NCBI RefSeq assembly: GCF_018991925.1
Contig: NW_024729710.1
Location: 266,001 to 330,000 of the forward strand
Length of the DNA: 64,000 nucleotides
DNA from: Homarus americanus
Taxonomy: Eukaryota; Arthropoda; Malacostraca; Decapoda; Nephropidae
Direction of reading: 5' to 3'
Shown here: positions 22,997 through 36,431 of the stretch, one piece after another
Position numbering within the stretch: the first letter of the stretch is position 1
Layout of the letters: each line of letters begins with the position of its first letter
Notes under the pieces: generated by a model
Told to the model about the DNA's origin: nothing
Seen by the model: only the letters and a program-made list of their open reading frames with translations
Database searches by the model: none
Position numbers and translations under genes: made by a program

Positions 22997-23517
22997 ATAG
23001 TGAGGGAACTGTACTGTTGTATAGTGAGGGAACTGTACTGTTGTATAGTGAGGGAACTGTACTGTTGTATAGTGAGGGAACTGTACTGTTGTATAGTGAG
23101 GGAACTTTACTGTTGTATAGTGAGGGAACTTTACTGTTGTATAGTGAGGGAACTTTACTGTTGTATAGTGAGGGAACTTTACTGTTGTATAGTGTGTTGT
23201 ATAGAACTTTACTGTTGTACTGTACTGTTGTATAGTGAGGGAACTTTACTGTTGTATAGTGAGGGAACTTTACTGTTGTATAGTGAGGGAACTTTACTGT
23301 TGTATAGTGTGGGAACTGTACTGTTGTATAGTGTGGGAACTGTACTGTTGTATAGTGAGGGAACTGTACTGTTGTATAGTGAGGGAACTTTACTGTTGTA
23401 TAGTGTGGGAACTGTACTGTTGTATAGTGTGGGAACTGTACTGTTGTATAGTGTGGGAACTGTACTGTTGTATAGTGAGGGAACTGTACTGTTGTATAGT
23501 GAGGGAACTCTGCTCTT
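22997..23517. repeat. 24-bp minisatellite, about 20 copies, open in several frames
   Basis: The unit combines CTGTTGTATAGTGAGGGAAC with TGTA or TTTA. There are about 8 copies before an interruption at 23190-23232 and about 12 after. Variants (GAGGG/GTGGG, CTGTA/CTTTA) come in runs, showing block amplification. As 24 is a multiple of three, a 219-codon frame and two shorter ones stay open (LYCCIVRE and LLYSEGT octapeptides). I see no promoter, splice or family support for a real protein. Confidence 0.96.
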
Positions 23518-23743
23518 ACTGTTTGTAGAATTTATAATGAGTTGTTGTTCTATATTTCTGTTGTTGAATAATACAATGAGATGAGTTATTTATTGTTTAT
23601 CCAGATTCATTTGTTAATCGTGAGACTTTTCTTAACCGCTAGTTCATGTTGAATGGGCTGTCGTTACTCAGAGAAACACAACATTCTCTGCCTCTCACCG
23701 GGAATGGAACCGATCCTGAATTTTCACCCTTAGTCCTTGAGCA

Positions 23744-23946
23744 TGGTTAGGTTAGGTTAGGTTTAATCAGGTTAGCTTAACTTAGGATGAATTTGGGTTA
23801 GGTTAGGTTAGGTTAGGTTTAATCAGGTTAGCTTAACTTAGGATGAATTTGGGTTAGGTAAGGTTAGATTAAGTTACATTAAGTAAGATTAGGCTAAATT
23901 AGGTTAATTTTGGCTAAACAAGAATTGGTTAGGTTAGGTTAGGTTA
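23744..23946. repeat. TTAGG interstitial telomere-like tract with internal duplication
   Basis: GGTTA repeats broken by a segment of about 60 bp (TTTAATCAGGTTAGCTTAAC then TTAGGATGAATTTGGG) that occurs twice at about 23760-23795 and 23818-23855. A decayed tail of TTAGATTAAG words follows. Confidence 0.9.
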
Positions 23947-24676
23947 GAAACGTGGTACGGATTCATAACGCAGTGAGCTATATGCCCCACATCCCTCACA
24001 TAATTACATTAGTCCTATTTATCCACAGTATCTTATCAGAATCAACAGCTAATCTCAACAAAGCGTATATTAATATTCCCTGTATGTTTAAGCTATATAT
24101 CTGGCTGTCTAATACACAATAATATTCCAACTGCTTAATATATTTACCATTTACATATGAATAATATTACATTTATACATTAACATATATGTATATTGAG
24201 AATAAATATAACCTCCACATCACACCAGCCATTCCGGTTATCACTGAAAATCTGAGTTGAAAATACACACTTTATCCGGTTAATGTTTGTTTAGCAAATG
24301 GGCAATTTAAAGTTTGGCAGTATTATTTTTTTTTATCTGAATTGAAATTTATGAGCACAAGCACTTAAATGGAAGAGTTTGTTTATTTGTTATTTTTTTT
24401 TAATAATTTCATGGTTTAAAGAATGAGTTTGTTGGATGAAGTTATTGTATGTGTTGTATGAGAGGTATTAAAGGTTTGTAGTGTGTGTATGTTTGTAGTG
24501 TGTGTATGTTTGTTGTGAATACTTGTTTGTTTTCTACGAGTACTACTTTATAATCAACCAAAATAATTAAAACCGCAAACACTGAACAACTGTTAATGAG
24601 ACTCGCTCGATCCATACCCAACCCGCCTAAGGCTCGGGTCTCAGAGGCCTGGAAATGACACTATAGGAGCTATCAA
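23947..24676. other. Intergenic, no gene seen
   Basis: AT-rich. The word GTGTGTATGTTTGTAGT is duplicated near 24480-24510. No gene recognised. Confidence 0.5.
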
Positions 24677-24836
24677 CACCTAACCTAACCTAACCAAACC
24701 TAACCTACCCTACCCTAACCTAACCTAACCTAACCTAACCTACCCTACCCTAACCTAACCTAACCTAACCTAACCTACCCTACCCTACCCTACCCTACCC
24801 TACCTTACCCTAACCTACCCTACCCTAACCTAACCT
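24677..24836. repeat. CCTAA/CCCTA interstitial telomere-like array
   Basis: Plus-strand (CCTAA)n interspersed with runs of CTACC (ACCCT) pentamers, so two pentamer variants alternate in blocks. Confidence 0.95.
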
Positions 24837-25065
24837 GTTTATTTGGAGAGTTAAACTAATTAATTTACCATACCTTATAAAAGACTAATTATAACAAAGA
24901 ATCCCAAGTTAGGAACAAAATTTCGACAGGTTTGTAAGACACTGAATGCCGATGTGAAGGATTCGATTTTCGTGGTCTCTTTTGGGATTGGGAACCTGGG
25001 AGCCTTTAATGGAACTCAGCCTCGCATCTCAAAAACACAACACCGCTTTAGTTATGGAGTTATGG

Positions 25066-25068
<3 letters not shown>

Positions 25069-25137
<69 letters not shown>
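25069..25137. repeat. (GT)n microsatellite
   Basis: About 34 GT units. Confidence 0.97.
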
Positions 25138-25140
<3 letters not shown>

Positions 25141-25335
25141 GCGCTACTGGGTGATGATGATGTAATACAGGGGAGCAACACAGAATTAACTTAAGATCTC
25201 AATGAGTTAATAAACAGACGATGTTGGGGTTTGGTCGAGGAAGCAGGCAGAGGCAGACAAACACGATCAGTACCTGCATAATATTATTGACTCTCCACGA
25301 CGTCAGCACAACACACACTGGATGAAGCATGGGGG

Positions 25336-25337
<2 letters not shown>

Positions 25338-25374
<37 letters not shown>
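25338..25374. repeat. (CT)n microsatellite
   Basis: About 18 CT units. Confidence 0.96.
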
Positions 25375-25376
<2 letters not shown>

Positions 25377-25582
25377 ATCACAATATACTGAGTTACTGAT
25401 CAATCAACCCAGTTTACGATGATGAAAAAATACCAGAATACCGATAAAGAGTTTGGCGTAAGATAAGTCGGATTGGGTCTAAGCTCTTCCGGCATCCCCC
25501 TCCCTCCCTCCCACTCCCTCACCTTCACTTATCTGCCGCCCGTTACTGACCAGGAGGGCTCTCTAGTACTCCCGAAACTGAC

Positions 25583-25760
25583 CTGGACCATGGACCACCG
25601 ACCCCTTTCTCTCTCCTGGTAGTGCCACAGTGGACCATAGACCCCTCTCTTGCTCCTGGTAGTGCCACAGTGGACCACCGACCCCTTTCTCCTAGTAGTG
25701 CCACAGTGGACCATAGACCCCTCTCTCTCTCCTGGTAGTGTCAAATGGACCATGGATCTC
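25583..25760. repeat. Minisatellite of 36-42 bp, about 4 copies in alternating types
   Basis: Units carry GTAGTGCCACAGTGGACCA followed alternately by CCGACCCCTTTCT or TAGACCCCTCTCT, giving an A-B-A-B order and a higher-order unit of about 80 bp. All lengths are multiples of six, so frames stay open on both strands (25529-25762 and 25650-25859). Confidence 0.9.
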
Positions 25761-26955
25761 ACTAGTGGACCCAGTTTTCACGATGGCTTTCTCAATACAC
25801 CATTAAGCCCGCACACTAACGCGATGACTCCACATAACGTACTCGTTTACATGGACTAGTGACATGAGCCGTTCTACAAGGTCATCATGCTCTCCATCTC
25901 GTGTCTGTCACCCGAGATGGGATATGGGATAATGTGATGGTGGTTGGAATTACGTCAAAAATGTATTGATATTCTAATGTGTTCTCTTGAGCATTAACAG
26001 GAGACGGAGGTAATGTAAGTGTCTGAATGAGTCTTCGTTATGGTCAGGATGGGTCTCATTAGCCTTGAGACTCGTTAATAGAGTTTTTCGTGTCCAGGAA
26101 AGTGATCTGCTCCCTGGTGAAGGCGGGAACTTGATGTATGGAACAGTTACTATACAACCTCGTCTCATCACGTCAAATATACATTTATATTTTTCTCTCG
26201 TTTATTTTTTTTTTTTTTAGTTTTTATTTCTAGTGAATGGGGAAATAATTGGCGGTGGTGGTGGTGGTGGTGTTTAGTGTCTCATTAACGCGAGTTGTGA
26301 GAGTTAGAGGCAGTTAATGAGGTAATTATCTCTGGTAATGGTAGTTGTTGGAACTACTCTTACAAAGAGGATACGGTGAAGTCAGTCTCGTATAAATCCT
26401 CGGAAGATATGACGTTGCAAATCTTACACTCAGCATGTTTTTATTTAAATTTTATTTTTATTTTTAACATGTTAATATTGGACTGGAATGTCGACTAATA
26501 GATTACAAGATAGATAATCAAGACCATAAGAGTATATTTACCCATTTAGCTGCCCGGCGTCTCAGCTGGGTGCCCAACGAGGATAAAACAACTGTTGGGA
26601 GAATATGACATAATTTCTGCAGAGTGCGTCCAACACGCCAAACCCTTCCCCTAACTCCCATTTTTATCTTACGACAAAGGAACTCTCAGACAGATCATCC
26701 GGCGAATTAAGCGTTTGTGTGTTTTGACGATGGCACTTTGGCGAGTGAGATAAAATTCCTAACATGGGATCTCCAACAAGTGAAGTCACACGGAAGGCCC
26801 CTGACATCTCCCTTACTTTCATCTCGATGTTCTCATGCACACTGAGTACAGGTTACGTCTGCAGTAGCCTGGCAGAGCAACACCTCCTCGCCTTCCTGAT
26901 ATCAAGGAACAAAATCACAGTTTTTTTTTATTCCTAAATCTAACTTATCGCATAG

Positions 26956-26999
<44 letters not shown>

Positions 27000-27540
27000 A
27001 CTGCAGAACTATTTACAGTTGTATACGCCCTCCTGACCTGACTCAGCCTTATACGGACATACCAAAAATACGTTAAATTCATCACGTGTTGGCCGGTAAA
27101 GTGGAGGTGCGTATTTTCGGCCGCAGTTAAATCACTTCATTTATAAACGCTACCGGTCAGGAAAGTTCTGAATAGCTCGGGACCTGAACCAAGCCTCAGC
27201 TGATTACACTTTAAATAAATAAATGCTAAAAACTGCAGCCCTCCAAATTACTTCAAAATTTGAGACATTGAGTGAAAAGAACGTCCAAATTAGTAGCCAT
27301 GACGCCCAACGGATAGACCAATCACCGCCTCCCTTCACGGTATATAAAAAAACCCCACCCAAATTACTTCCAGTTTCCGACATTGAAGTGATTAATAGAC
27401 CAGACTATAATGAGAGTTTAAAAACTGACCGGTGATTGTGAAGGTAATGGTAATTATCCCGTGTTAATAGTGCTATGTTGGCCGTCTAGTTTATACCTGT
27501 CTATGGCTGTTCGTCCGTATCACCACCAGCCATGTGTTAT
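25761..27540. other. Intergenic with (GGT)n and (CT)n
   Basis: (GGT)n at 26252-26271 and (CT)n at 26963-26996. The 70-codon plus frame 27223-27435 contains two diverged copies of the CCAAATTACTTC..GACATTGA word (about 27244 and 27357). It is unrecognised. Confidence 0.5.
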
Positions 27541-28080
27541 GTATCCTTCATTCCCTCCCTCCCTCCTTCCTATGTTTCTCTACCCCGTTTCTTTCACTCT
27601 CCTCCATATCTCACTCTTCTTCCCCCTTGTCTCTCTCATCCTCTCGTCACTTCCCCATTCTACCTTCCTTCACTTATCTGTCTTGTGTGTCGTTCTCTTG
27701 TCTTATCTCTCTCATTCTCTTTACTCCCTCTTGCCTCCTTTCATCTCTCTCTCTCTCTCTAAGTAAACAATAGAACACAGCCATAAGGAAGACCCCTCAC
27801 GTAATCCTGGTCAGGGGGGATAACTTCTCTTTAACCGGGTAATTCCCTTACCAAATAAACTCTGCCTCTCTCGCTCCAGAACCCCCCCCCCTTCCTCCCG
27901 CTGCTTCTCTTCCTACTCTCCCTCTTCTTCCCTCCCTTCTTTCCTCCCCACTCACTCACTCACTTCTTCCCTCTTCCCTCTCTCTTTCTCTCTCCCTCCC
28001 ACCTCTCCCTACCACCTTCGCTCCCCTCTCCTCTCTCTCACCCATCCCTCCCTCCCTCCCACCCTCCCTCCCTCCCAACA
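27541..28080. repeat. Pyrimidine-rich low-complexity region
   Basis: 27545-27760 and 27870-28080 are dominated by CTCCCT/CTTCC words, separated by a mixed stretch. The Ser/Leu/Pro-rich open frames here are composition artefacts. Confidence 0.8.
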
Positions 28081-30437
28081 ACTGCAAAATCCCGTCCCAT
28101 AAATCTGCCTCACTAGGGAAATTTTTGCAATCAACAGTTCCCCTGAAACCACGATATTTCCTTTGTAATAATGTTTAAAAGTAAAGAGTGTCTCTGGCAG
28201 CCTGTGGTACTGTGTTGCCTCACTACCACGACCACTTTGGGGAGTAAATTTTGTGTTTTTCTCATTAATTCAGACAGGACAATATAGTTACAGCTATACA
28301 CACAAGTCAAGGTTACAGTAATTACAAAATGATGTTAGTTCAAAGAGTTACAGTTACAGGTAAGAGTATAAAGAGTATAAATTCAACTACAGGTACAGAT
28401 ATACATAGAAATATAGACACATAGATTACAAAAATTGTGATTATACAGTATTGAGGACACAGTACAGATACATAAACAGGTACATAGATTTCAGAAGTTA
28501 CCCCAGCTCTAACACACACCAGGTAACGATACAAACAGAGTTATTATAAAGAGAACAATATGGTAAAGGTTTTAAGAGCATTAATACCGTCGTTTAATCT
28601 ACTCTGTGATGAACCAGGGCAGGACAAGGTAGCTTCTGAAGGCTAAAACAGATACTCCATTGTTAAGTTACGTTTCCCTCGTACATAAACACTACAGGAA
28701 CAAGTATAGGTTACCAATACAGTACAAGTTTAAGGGGGATTAAAATCACTGATATCGATACATAGTTATGATACAGGTTACATAGATGTTTCAAAATAAT
28801 ATTATATAAAGTCTGTTCTCTGGATCACTGTACACACACCATCCTCACTTGTAAGGAACAAATACATCAAATAATAGTAAAAAACAAAAACAACAACAAG
28901 AACAACAACAAGGACAACAACAAGAATAAGAATAATAACTGTCCCTTGGTCATTTCTCCAGCAGTACAGATTAAATACTTCAATTTCATAAAGAACGGGG
29001 TGAAGAAGCCGGTCCAAACATTGAGTATATTTTGGGTCTAAACTGCTGTATATATCAGAGCAAACTGGAGCCCCACACACCGTAGGATGTTATAAAGCCG
29101 AGGACTCACACTCACCCTGTAGCTACGACCAGGGGATGACTTAGGGGTGCTCTAGCTTTCAGTGGTTCAAGCGATGGACTCTAACCTTTGATGCTTTAGT
29201 TACTGTGAGGAGCTCGTGTCAAGAGGAATGGGTTTGCTCAGTGTAATTCAGTCGGTATTTGGGGAATATTGGTGTTTCTATAGACTATTAAACTTAGTTC
29301 CCGTGTTATGCTTTCACTGGTGATATTGTTCTACGTTAAGTAATAATTATGCCTCGTAATTTCATGTATCTATCTCGTGTTGTCTCTTTCAAGGGACTTT
29401 CATCGTCTCGTGGAGTGAAATACAGAGTCACCTTGATGCTCTGTTGGTCAAGTTGATATCCAATATGGCCTCCCACAGTTATTCTACTTTCCTTCCATGA
29501 ATATCTTTCTTTGTCACTTGAATTTCTAGTTTCTTCTTGTAAACATTCATTGTCCTCCTTGTCTTAGGTCCTCAATGTATATGTAACCGAGACAAGATTT
29601 ACTGAGCCCAAGAGATTTTCATAACTTTAATCTCTCTAGAATACCTATTGGATAACTTGGTAATGATCTGTGGTGGTATAATTAACCCTTACTATAGTAT
29701 TGACCATATAATTAGGAGTTTCATCTCATTAGTTCTTTGTAGATAGGAAATATTATATCACTAATAACAACATCAATTAAAGTGAATAACATCTTTCTTC
29801 TGGTATCATTAGTGGAGGTTTTATCATTAATAACGAATAATAACATTTCAGAATTATAATGCATCTGATTTTTTTTCTTTAATAACGTAAGCAGAATTTA
29901 TCATCCACTGATTATAAAAAAAAATGTCTTGAGATAATTAAAAACAACTAATTTCGGGAAAAAACTGATATATTCCAGAGAAGTTATTAAAACGTTTGAT
30001 TGTTCTACTATAACAACAAAACAGTATGAACAAGAACATAGATTTAGAACTTATGGGAATCCTAATAATGTTCTTCACGAGGAGAACATTCAAAGTATAT
30101 TTCAGTGATTAGTGAGAATGAAAACAAAAACAAATGAGAAACAACGCAAAATAACAACAAAGAAATGAGAAACAAACGCAAAATAACAACAAAGAAATAA
30201 TAGGAAAGACCAAATAAATACGAAAAATCAGGAAAATACAAGAAATAAAATAAATCCCTCGAATTTTCAACTTATTTTTCACAAAGAATATCAAATACCT
30301 GGCCTCCATCTCACCCCTGTATCTGCAACTAATCAATTTCAAAGTTAACCTCGTCCCCTTCTCATGGTATAATCAGTGTTTGTCCCTTAAAAGCAATTTC
30401 AGTTTTTACTTCACCTGTCCAGCATGTTGAATGTTTG
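28081..30437. other. Intergenic, no gene seen
   Basis: AT-rich. 28285-28500 contains degenerate ACAGGTACAGATA words, 28885-28930 is (AAC)n-like, and 30115-30215 has AACAACAAAGAAATGAGAAA duplicated. No coding potential recognised. Confidence 0.5.
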
Positions 30438-30662
30438 TCACCCACCCACCCCCACACACCCACTTACCCAGCCACCCACACACACCCACCCACTTGCCCA
30501 GCCAGCCACACACACACACACCCTTACCCAGCCACACACACACCCAGCCACCACACCCACCCACCACCCCACACACACCCACCCACCCACCCACACACAC
30601 CCAGCCACCCACACACCCACCCACACACCCACCCACCCACTTAATCACCCACCCACACACCT
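30438..30662. repeat. CCCA/CACA low-complexity tract, about 225 bp
   Basis: Nearly pure C/A on the plus strand, built of CCCACCCACACACA words with CAGCCA and CTTACCCAG insertions that repeat roughly every 40-50 bp. It produces Thr/His/Pro frames on + and Gly/Val/Trp frames on -. Confidence 0.93.
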
Positions 30663-30735
30663 GAATCTTCACCGCTATCTCCCCACACCAATTATAAAGT
30701 TTTCATCGTCCTTTACGTATTCTCGGTGTTTATCT

Positions 30736-30852
30736 CCCCTAGTATTTTCACCCCTAGTATTTTCCACCCCTAGTATTTTCTCCCCTAGTATTTCCCCCTT
30801 AGTGCTTTTCTCCCCTAGTATTTCCCCCTTAGTGCTTTTCTCCCCTAGCAAC
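30736..30852. repeat. CCCCTAGTATTTTC minisatellite
   Basis: Seven CCCCTAG words with TATTTTC, TATTTCCCCC or TTAGTGCTTTTCT spacers. The last part is a clean 32-bp duplication. Confidence 0.9.
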
Positions 30853-31960
30853 TATCAGGCTTTGCTTCCTACTTTCGTTGATTGGCCTCCTAACTTTGTC
30901 TATATTTATCTCGTCAAAGTCCCTGTCTACAATGTTCACTATCCACGTCTGTTAGTCTTTCCTTCCTCTACAGCCAATTCTCCCCCTTACACTCTCTCCA
31001 CCTCCGGACAGTTCTAATATTTGTGTCTTTCTTCTGTGTTTTAACTTTCCCTTCCCCTTTCCTTTCCCCGTTCCCCTTTCCCCTTCCTCCTCCCCCTTCC
31101 CCCCCTCCTCTTTCCTCCCTGAATTAAAGGTCTCCCTGCCAACAACATCAGTGCTCGCATCATCCCTCCCCCTGTTGGCTCGGTGTTTTCATGCGTTTTC
31201 CCCCCTTATACCTTCCCTGGCTTTACGTCCTCTAACCAACAACACACAGGCAATAAGTATGGTGTGAACATAAGAGGACTGACTGATCATTCCCTAGGGT
31301 AAATATTGAGTAATTTTCCTCATTTTATCTAAGTTTCCCCTCCCTCCCCCCCCCTTCCCTCCGATTTCCCTGTGGTGCAACTCCTTATCTGGTTTAATAG
31401 GATAGCCGCCCCTGGTGCCTCAGTCAGCCTTCTGTGGCCTCAAGATGTGAAAACGACGAAGAGAAGAAATAGAAATGAAGTTGAACCCACATTTGGCCGA
31501 ACTGGTAAATCCTGGGGTTAGGTTAGGTTAGGTTTAGGTTAGGTTACGCAATAGTTCAGTACCTCTTCTTATTGTTGAGGGTTTTGGGACATTCTTTAGC
31601 TTATCTGCGCATTTTTTTCTTTTTAATTCGCATTTTCTCGTTTTAATTCGGTTTCAATCGTTTTAATTCGTTTTAATCGTTTTTATCCATATATAATCGT
31701 TTCTTATCGTGTCTACTCACTTTAAGTTCTGTCCACTTGCATTTAATTGTTTTTACTCATCGTTACTCTTTATTTACTCTTTATTTACTCTTTATTTACT
31801 CTTATTTATCCATCTTCACAACGTTTAGAATTTAGAACAAGAGAAGACTAAGTATTAAGGAGGAAATAAAAATTTACATTAAACATTGTTAAATATTCAG
31901 TATGCAAATGGTACTGCTCTTATTGCAGACAGTGAGGAGGCGTTACAAGAACAAGTCGAC
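30853..31960. other. Intergenic with short TTAGG tract
   Basis: C/T-rich at 31040-31130. A short TTAGG tract lies at 31516-31546. TTTAATTCG/TTTAATCG words fill 31625-31690, and a 12-bp TTTACTCTTTAT repeat lies at about 31765-31805. No gene. Confidence 0.6.
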
Positions 31961-31967
31961 AGATTAG

Positions 31968-32152
31968 TTGATTAATGTGAGGAATATCGGATTAAGGTGA
32001 GGAATATCGGTTTAAGGTGAGGAATATCGGATTAAGGTGAGGAATATCGGATTAAGGTGAGGAATATCGGATTAAGGTGAGGAATATCGGTTTAAGGTGA
32101 GGAATATCGGATTAAGGTGAGGAATATCGGATTAAGGTGAGGAATATCGATT
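31968..32152. repeat. 20-bp minisatellite, 9 copies
   Basis: Nine exact 20-base units, GGAATATCGGATTAAGGTGA, begin at 31981, 32001 and so on to 32141; two have TTT in place of ATT. Flanked by single-copy AT-rich DNA. Confidence 0.97.
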
Positions 32153-34509
32153 TATAATTAATACTTTTTAGAAAGGGAAGTAGTTACTGTTTTCAAATTA
32201 TAAATCAATCGAAATATATATAGTTTGGTAAAAGGTAATTGTATACAGGTGAGGAATTTCATTTATTAGGAAGTGTTAGGAAGTAGATATGAAAGACGAA
32301 GTATAGTAGCAAAAAAAAGTAGACGAAACAAAAGTAACATTAATTTATAAAAAAAAAATCTGCTTAAAAGGGGGATTTAAATTTTAGAGATTCATAAACA
32401 TTTTTAAAATATAAGAAATAGTCAATTATTTGTGGTTTATAGACTTGGATACTTTTAATAGACACCAGAAGGGGTTAAACGCCTTTATAATGTGCCACTA
32501 AATGTAAGTTACAAAGAAAGATGAACGCTAACTGGAATAATAAGAAAAATACTGAATATTTATAGAACCAGAAACATTTGGTATTTTGGCCACATGAATA
32601 GGGATGAGGGGAGACAATGATAAATTAATGGGTTAAAATTTGACTAGGGTTGGGAGGCCAGGGGAAGGTCGTGACTCTGGGATGGATAAATGAAATTGTA
32701 AACTGAGTCGCTGGAAATATACAAATTCTGGGATGATCGGTTAACAGCACAGTCATGGTGGGGGTGTGAGGGGTTACATCTTCATTATTGGGTTAATTCT
32801 TATTCATTTACTTTCACTTCTACTGAATTATTCATGTTTAGTTTTACTCTCCTCTGTTTTACTCGTGTTTACCTGATTAATCGTGTTTACCTCTATATTC
32901 ATCGTGTTTACTTGTTGTTTATATGTGTTTAACTCTGCCTCTGTGTGTGTTCGTGTTTACTATCGTTTATCTAAGCTTATATATGACAGGCAGTGTGTAC
33001 AAGGCACTCTAGTGGTAAATGTAGAGTAAACTATAGATGCTCTGTATATTATAATGCTAGATGATAAACACCTATAGCTGGATATATTAAAAACTATAAT
33101 GGTTAATGTTTTTGAACTAAAGAGGTAATTGATAGGTAAATTGAAGTAACAGGTGTAACAGGTGTGAGGACCATAGGGTAGCATACCTGTTGTTATTGAG
33201 AGTAACATGAAGGTACTTACATAGACAACACACACACAGGAACTAAGTCAATAGCCCCCCAGTACTGACGCCTTTTACCTGTAGGGAGAAAGAAAGATAA
33301 ATTATAGTAAAGTTTCAAAGGTGTTTAATTAGTTGAGGTAACTTTAGGAGGTTGCTGTAGGGAATGTATTTAAAGAGATAGTTAGATAAGGAAGGAGAGA
33401 CAGGGAATGATTGCCTAAATACGCGAGGACAGAGTAGAGGAAGGAGTTTGATCCTCACGTGTGTAATATTTGAAGGGCGTGTTGATGGCAAACAGTAGCG
33501 CGACGAGTTAAGCCATCAGGGTGAGGGAGTGAACCACGCTACTCTCTCTCCTGTAGTGTAGTTGGGAATCATAGGGTGACGTGCTTGTCTTCCTTATATA
33601 TCAATGATTTTATGTAAGAATCTTTAAAGAATGAATGTTACTTGTTCCAGGAAATTGATGTATGTTATGTGAATTTTGATGGTGTTATATAGCGTAGAAC
33701 TCTATAAAATTATATATATCTTGTGGAAATATTGGTATTTTTGATGAGTTTATCGGAATTATGTAAGATAAACATTATTAATATCAAGAAGCTATGCAAG
33801 CACCCATAAGACACACACACACACACACACGCACACACACACACACACTGATTAATTATCAAAGAGCCAGTAACAAACCAACATTGGTTCAGTTCAGCTG
33901 GTGGTTGCTATTAAGCTTAAGTCAGGCAACTATTTACTGAGCCTTATAGTATGCTGAATGTCAAGGCTACAGCTTAGTCATATAACTTTATGATGGTGAA
34001 GCATAATAGGACTGAGAGAGGTGGTCTAATAACTTCGTCTCTAGTTTACATGAATTCAACAAATCTTCCGTCGGCTCCCGTTAACAGATTACTGTACGTA
34101 TGAAATTATTAGATGATGTAACACTTTTGTATTTCTGATCCTCTGATTGTTATAAGCCGATTGTTATGTTGAAGTCAAATGTGCCGTCATTCTCTCATTT
34201 TATCGTATAAAACAAATATTATGGTATTGGGCTTTGTGCATCTATCCTTGAATGTGTACAAATGGTAAACCCTACAAAATGTTATAGACATATTGTCATT
34301 AAAACAATATTGTAATACATTATCAACACAATGCTGCGGCACAAAACAAAACAAAACAGATTTTTTTTAATTTTAACATCATAACATTGAAATTATGTCT
34401 GATAAATCCTGACAATAACAGTGAATATTAATCCTTGGGTACACACGGAGGCGCTAAGGTCGTGGCAATACACTATCTAACCTTCATTTCTAAGCCCGAT
34501 GCCCAGAGA
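32153..34509. other. Intergenic, no gene seen
   Basis: Mostly AT-rich. TTCATCGTGTTTAC-type words repeat at 32820-32960. (AC)n lies at 33811-33847. The minus frame 32960-33235 was not recognised. Confidence 0.5.
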
Positions 34510-34575
34510 ACAAACCAACGAACCAACGACTCTTAGGACAGGAAGCGAACGGTGTAGCTACTCGCCCACCGCAGC
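34510..34575 (-). other. tRNA-like promoter remnant (possible SINE head)
   Basis: Read on the minus strand, an A-box-like TGGGCGAGTAGC and a B-box-like GGTTCGTTGG are 44 bases apart, the spacing of a tRNA's internal polymerase III promoter. The arms do not fold into a proper cloverleaf (the acceptor stem is missing), so a functional tRNA is excluded. A decayed tRNA-derived SINE head is the likely reading. Confidence 0.35.
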
Positions 34576-35220
34576 TCTATAATGATAAACTGCCGAAGGA
34601 AAAATAAATATGGTAAATATCAAATTTTCGTACAGAAATATTTTTAAACACAACAGATCCCGCTTGTAACTGTAAAGATTGTTTGAGAGGTAATGTGTTT
34701 TGATATCATATTTCTTGGACTATGTTCGAGACAGAGAGACAGACAGATTGCGAGAGAGTGTGTGTGTGTGTGTGTGACTTAACCTAACACAATCCAATCT
34801 AAACTAAGGCAATTTAACACAACCTAACCTAATCACAAGATAGCCTTACAAACACACTCACCAGAGGGTCGTATAATAGACTGATAAACACCGATCCTCA
34901 GTTTCATTTTCTCTTCAACTCCCAAAACAGTCGCTTGGTTCCCTCTTCTACTTATTCATAGTTATTAAAGTATATATACAACTGGATCAACGAGCCATTG
35001 TCCTTAGCTTGGATATATTTCCTATTTTACAGTCCAGTCTCCTTAGCTCTCCAGACACTCACAAAAGAATCCATGAATCTGCAGCCATGAAGTAGACAGT
35101 GGTTTATGTTGGGAGTATATTTCGAAGAATACCAGAGCTTTTATTACTCACTACTACCAAGAATTGAAGCCACATCTCGCTAGGACATAATTGGATGTAT
35201 TTTTCCCTCTCGGCGTAAGC

Positions 35221-35230
<10 letters not shown>

Positions 35231-35251
<21 letters not shown>

Positions 35252-35340
35252 TGATAGTATAGTATATCATAGCAAAACATAGCATCTCATAGCATAGCAT
35301 AGCATCTCATAGCATAGCATAGCATCTCATAGCATAGAAT
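35231..35340. repeat. (AC)n plus CATAG repeat with 20-bp register
   Basis: 35231-35250 is (AC)n. 35265-35340 is built of CATAG pentamers, ordered as three exact 20-bp units AGCATCTCATAGCATAGCAT. Confidence 0.92.
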
Positions 35341-36373
35341 AAAACACTGTCCTAAGCTCAACACGTTCTATAAGTAATTTTATGTGATTATTATAACTTA
35401 AGGACAAAATATTCTCCGCTCTCTTACGTTAAAATCGTCTTGTCTGGGGTAAAGTAAATGGTTGAGACGGTATGGCCTGGAGCCGGTACCGTGAGACTAT
35501 GTTAAGGCACGACATATCTTTCCAGCCAGGACTAATCTGACGTGTAATGGTACTTGATGTTGAGGCTGACAATACAGTATGAAGTTATTCTCAGTTTAAT
35601 GTGAAAAAGTGAGCGTTTATGAGTATTTCCAATTGTAAAGAATAGGCGGAGGGGGGGACATGGTAATGGCTTACTGATGTATGTGTCTGAGCATTTATAA
35701 CCGCCACTACACTGAATTCACACGAGGGAAAAATGTAGTTGTGATGGACATTATGTTATGGTCTGGTAAACTCACTGAATGTAGGATAATGCATTGAAGA
35801 AATGTATCATATGATTCTGGGCTTCACTATAGACATTCACTGTCATATAAATGTGTTGAGAATGTATATACTTTGATGATGTGATTTAGAATTACGAGGT
35901 TAGGAAATCTTACGATATTATAAAATTCAATGCATATAATTTTATTGTAGGTTAAGTTAACATCCATTTACATACTAGTAAAAAAAATAGACAATCGACA
36001 ACCTGACAATATATTTCCATTAGAAACTCAGTGGAAAAATAACAACAAATTCCCATTATTAAAGACTTAACCTTCAAAATTTATATAATGATAGTCAAAT
36101 AGGTTCATATAAAGGCATACCAGTGAGATATTTACACGCTTAGAGCCGAGTTGGATGACCTATTGAAGTTCCTTAGAAACTGACTTGACGCTGACATTTG
36201 CCTTATAGATAGACGCTTGATAGCTTTTCATTTATATCCAATCTATGAGCAGTTAACTTGGACCGACCTGCAACAACAACCCCAGAGATAACAGCTATCT
36301 ATATGATATAGTGAAGATAACAACACAAGTTTACTCTCACTTGTAACAATCTAGTATTTTGTGAAGATCATTT
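35341..36373. other. Intergenic, no gene seen
   Basis: AT-rich, no repeat family or coding sequence recognised. Confidence 0.5.
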
Positions 36374-36431
36374 TTAGGTTAGGTTAGGTTAGGTTAGGTT
36401 AGGTTAGGTTAGGTTAGGTTAGGTTAGGTTT
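36374..36431. repeat. Perfect (TTAGG)n array
   Basis: Eleven to twelve perfect TTAGG pentamers with sharp edges, unlike the degenerate tracts elsewhere. Confidence 0.97.

Noticed and set aside
23640..23705. tRNA-like B box (GGTTCCATTCC on the minus strand)
   Set aside because: No A box at the proper distance and no multi-copy relative in the window; too weak to call.
30424..31017. 197-codon Thr/His/Pro frame
   Set aside because: Reads through the CCCA/CACA tract and the CCCCTAGTATT minisatellite; no protein family.
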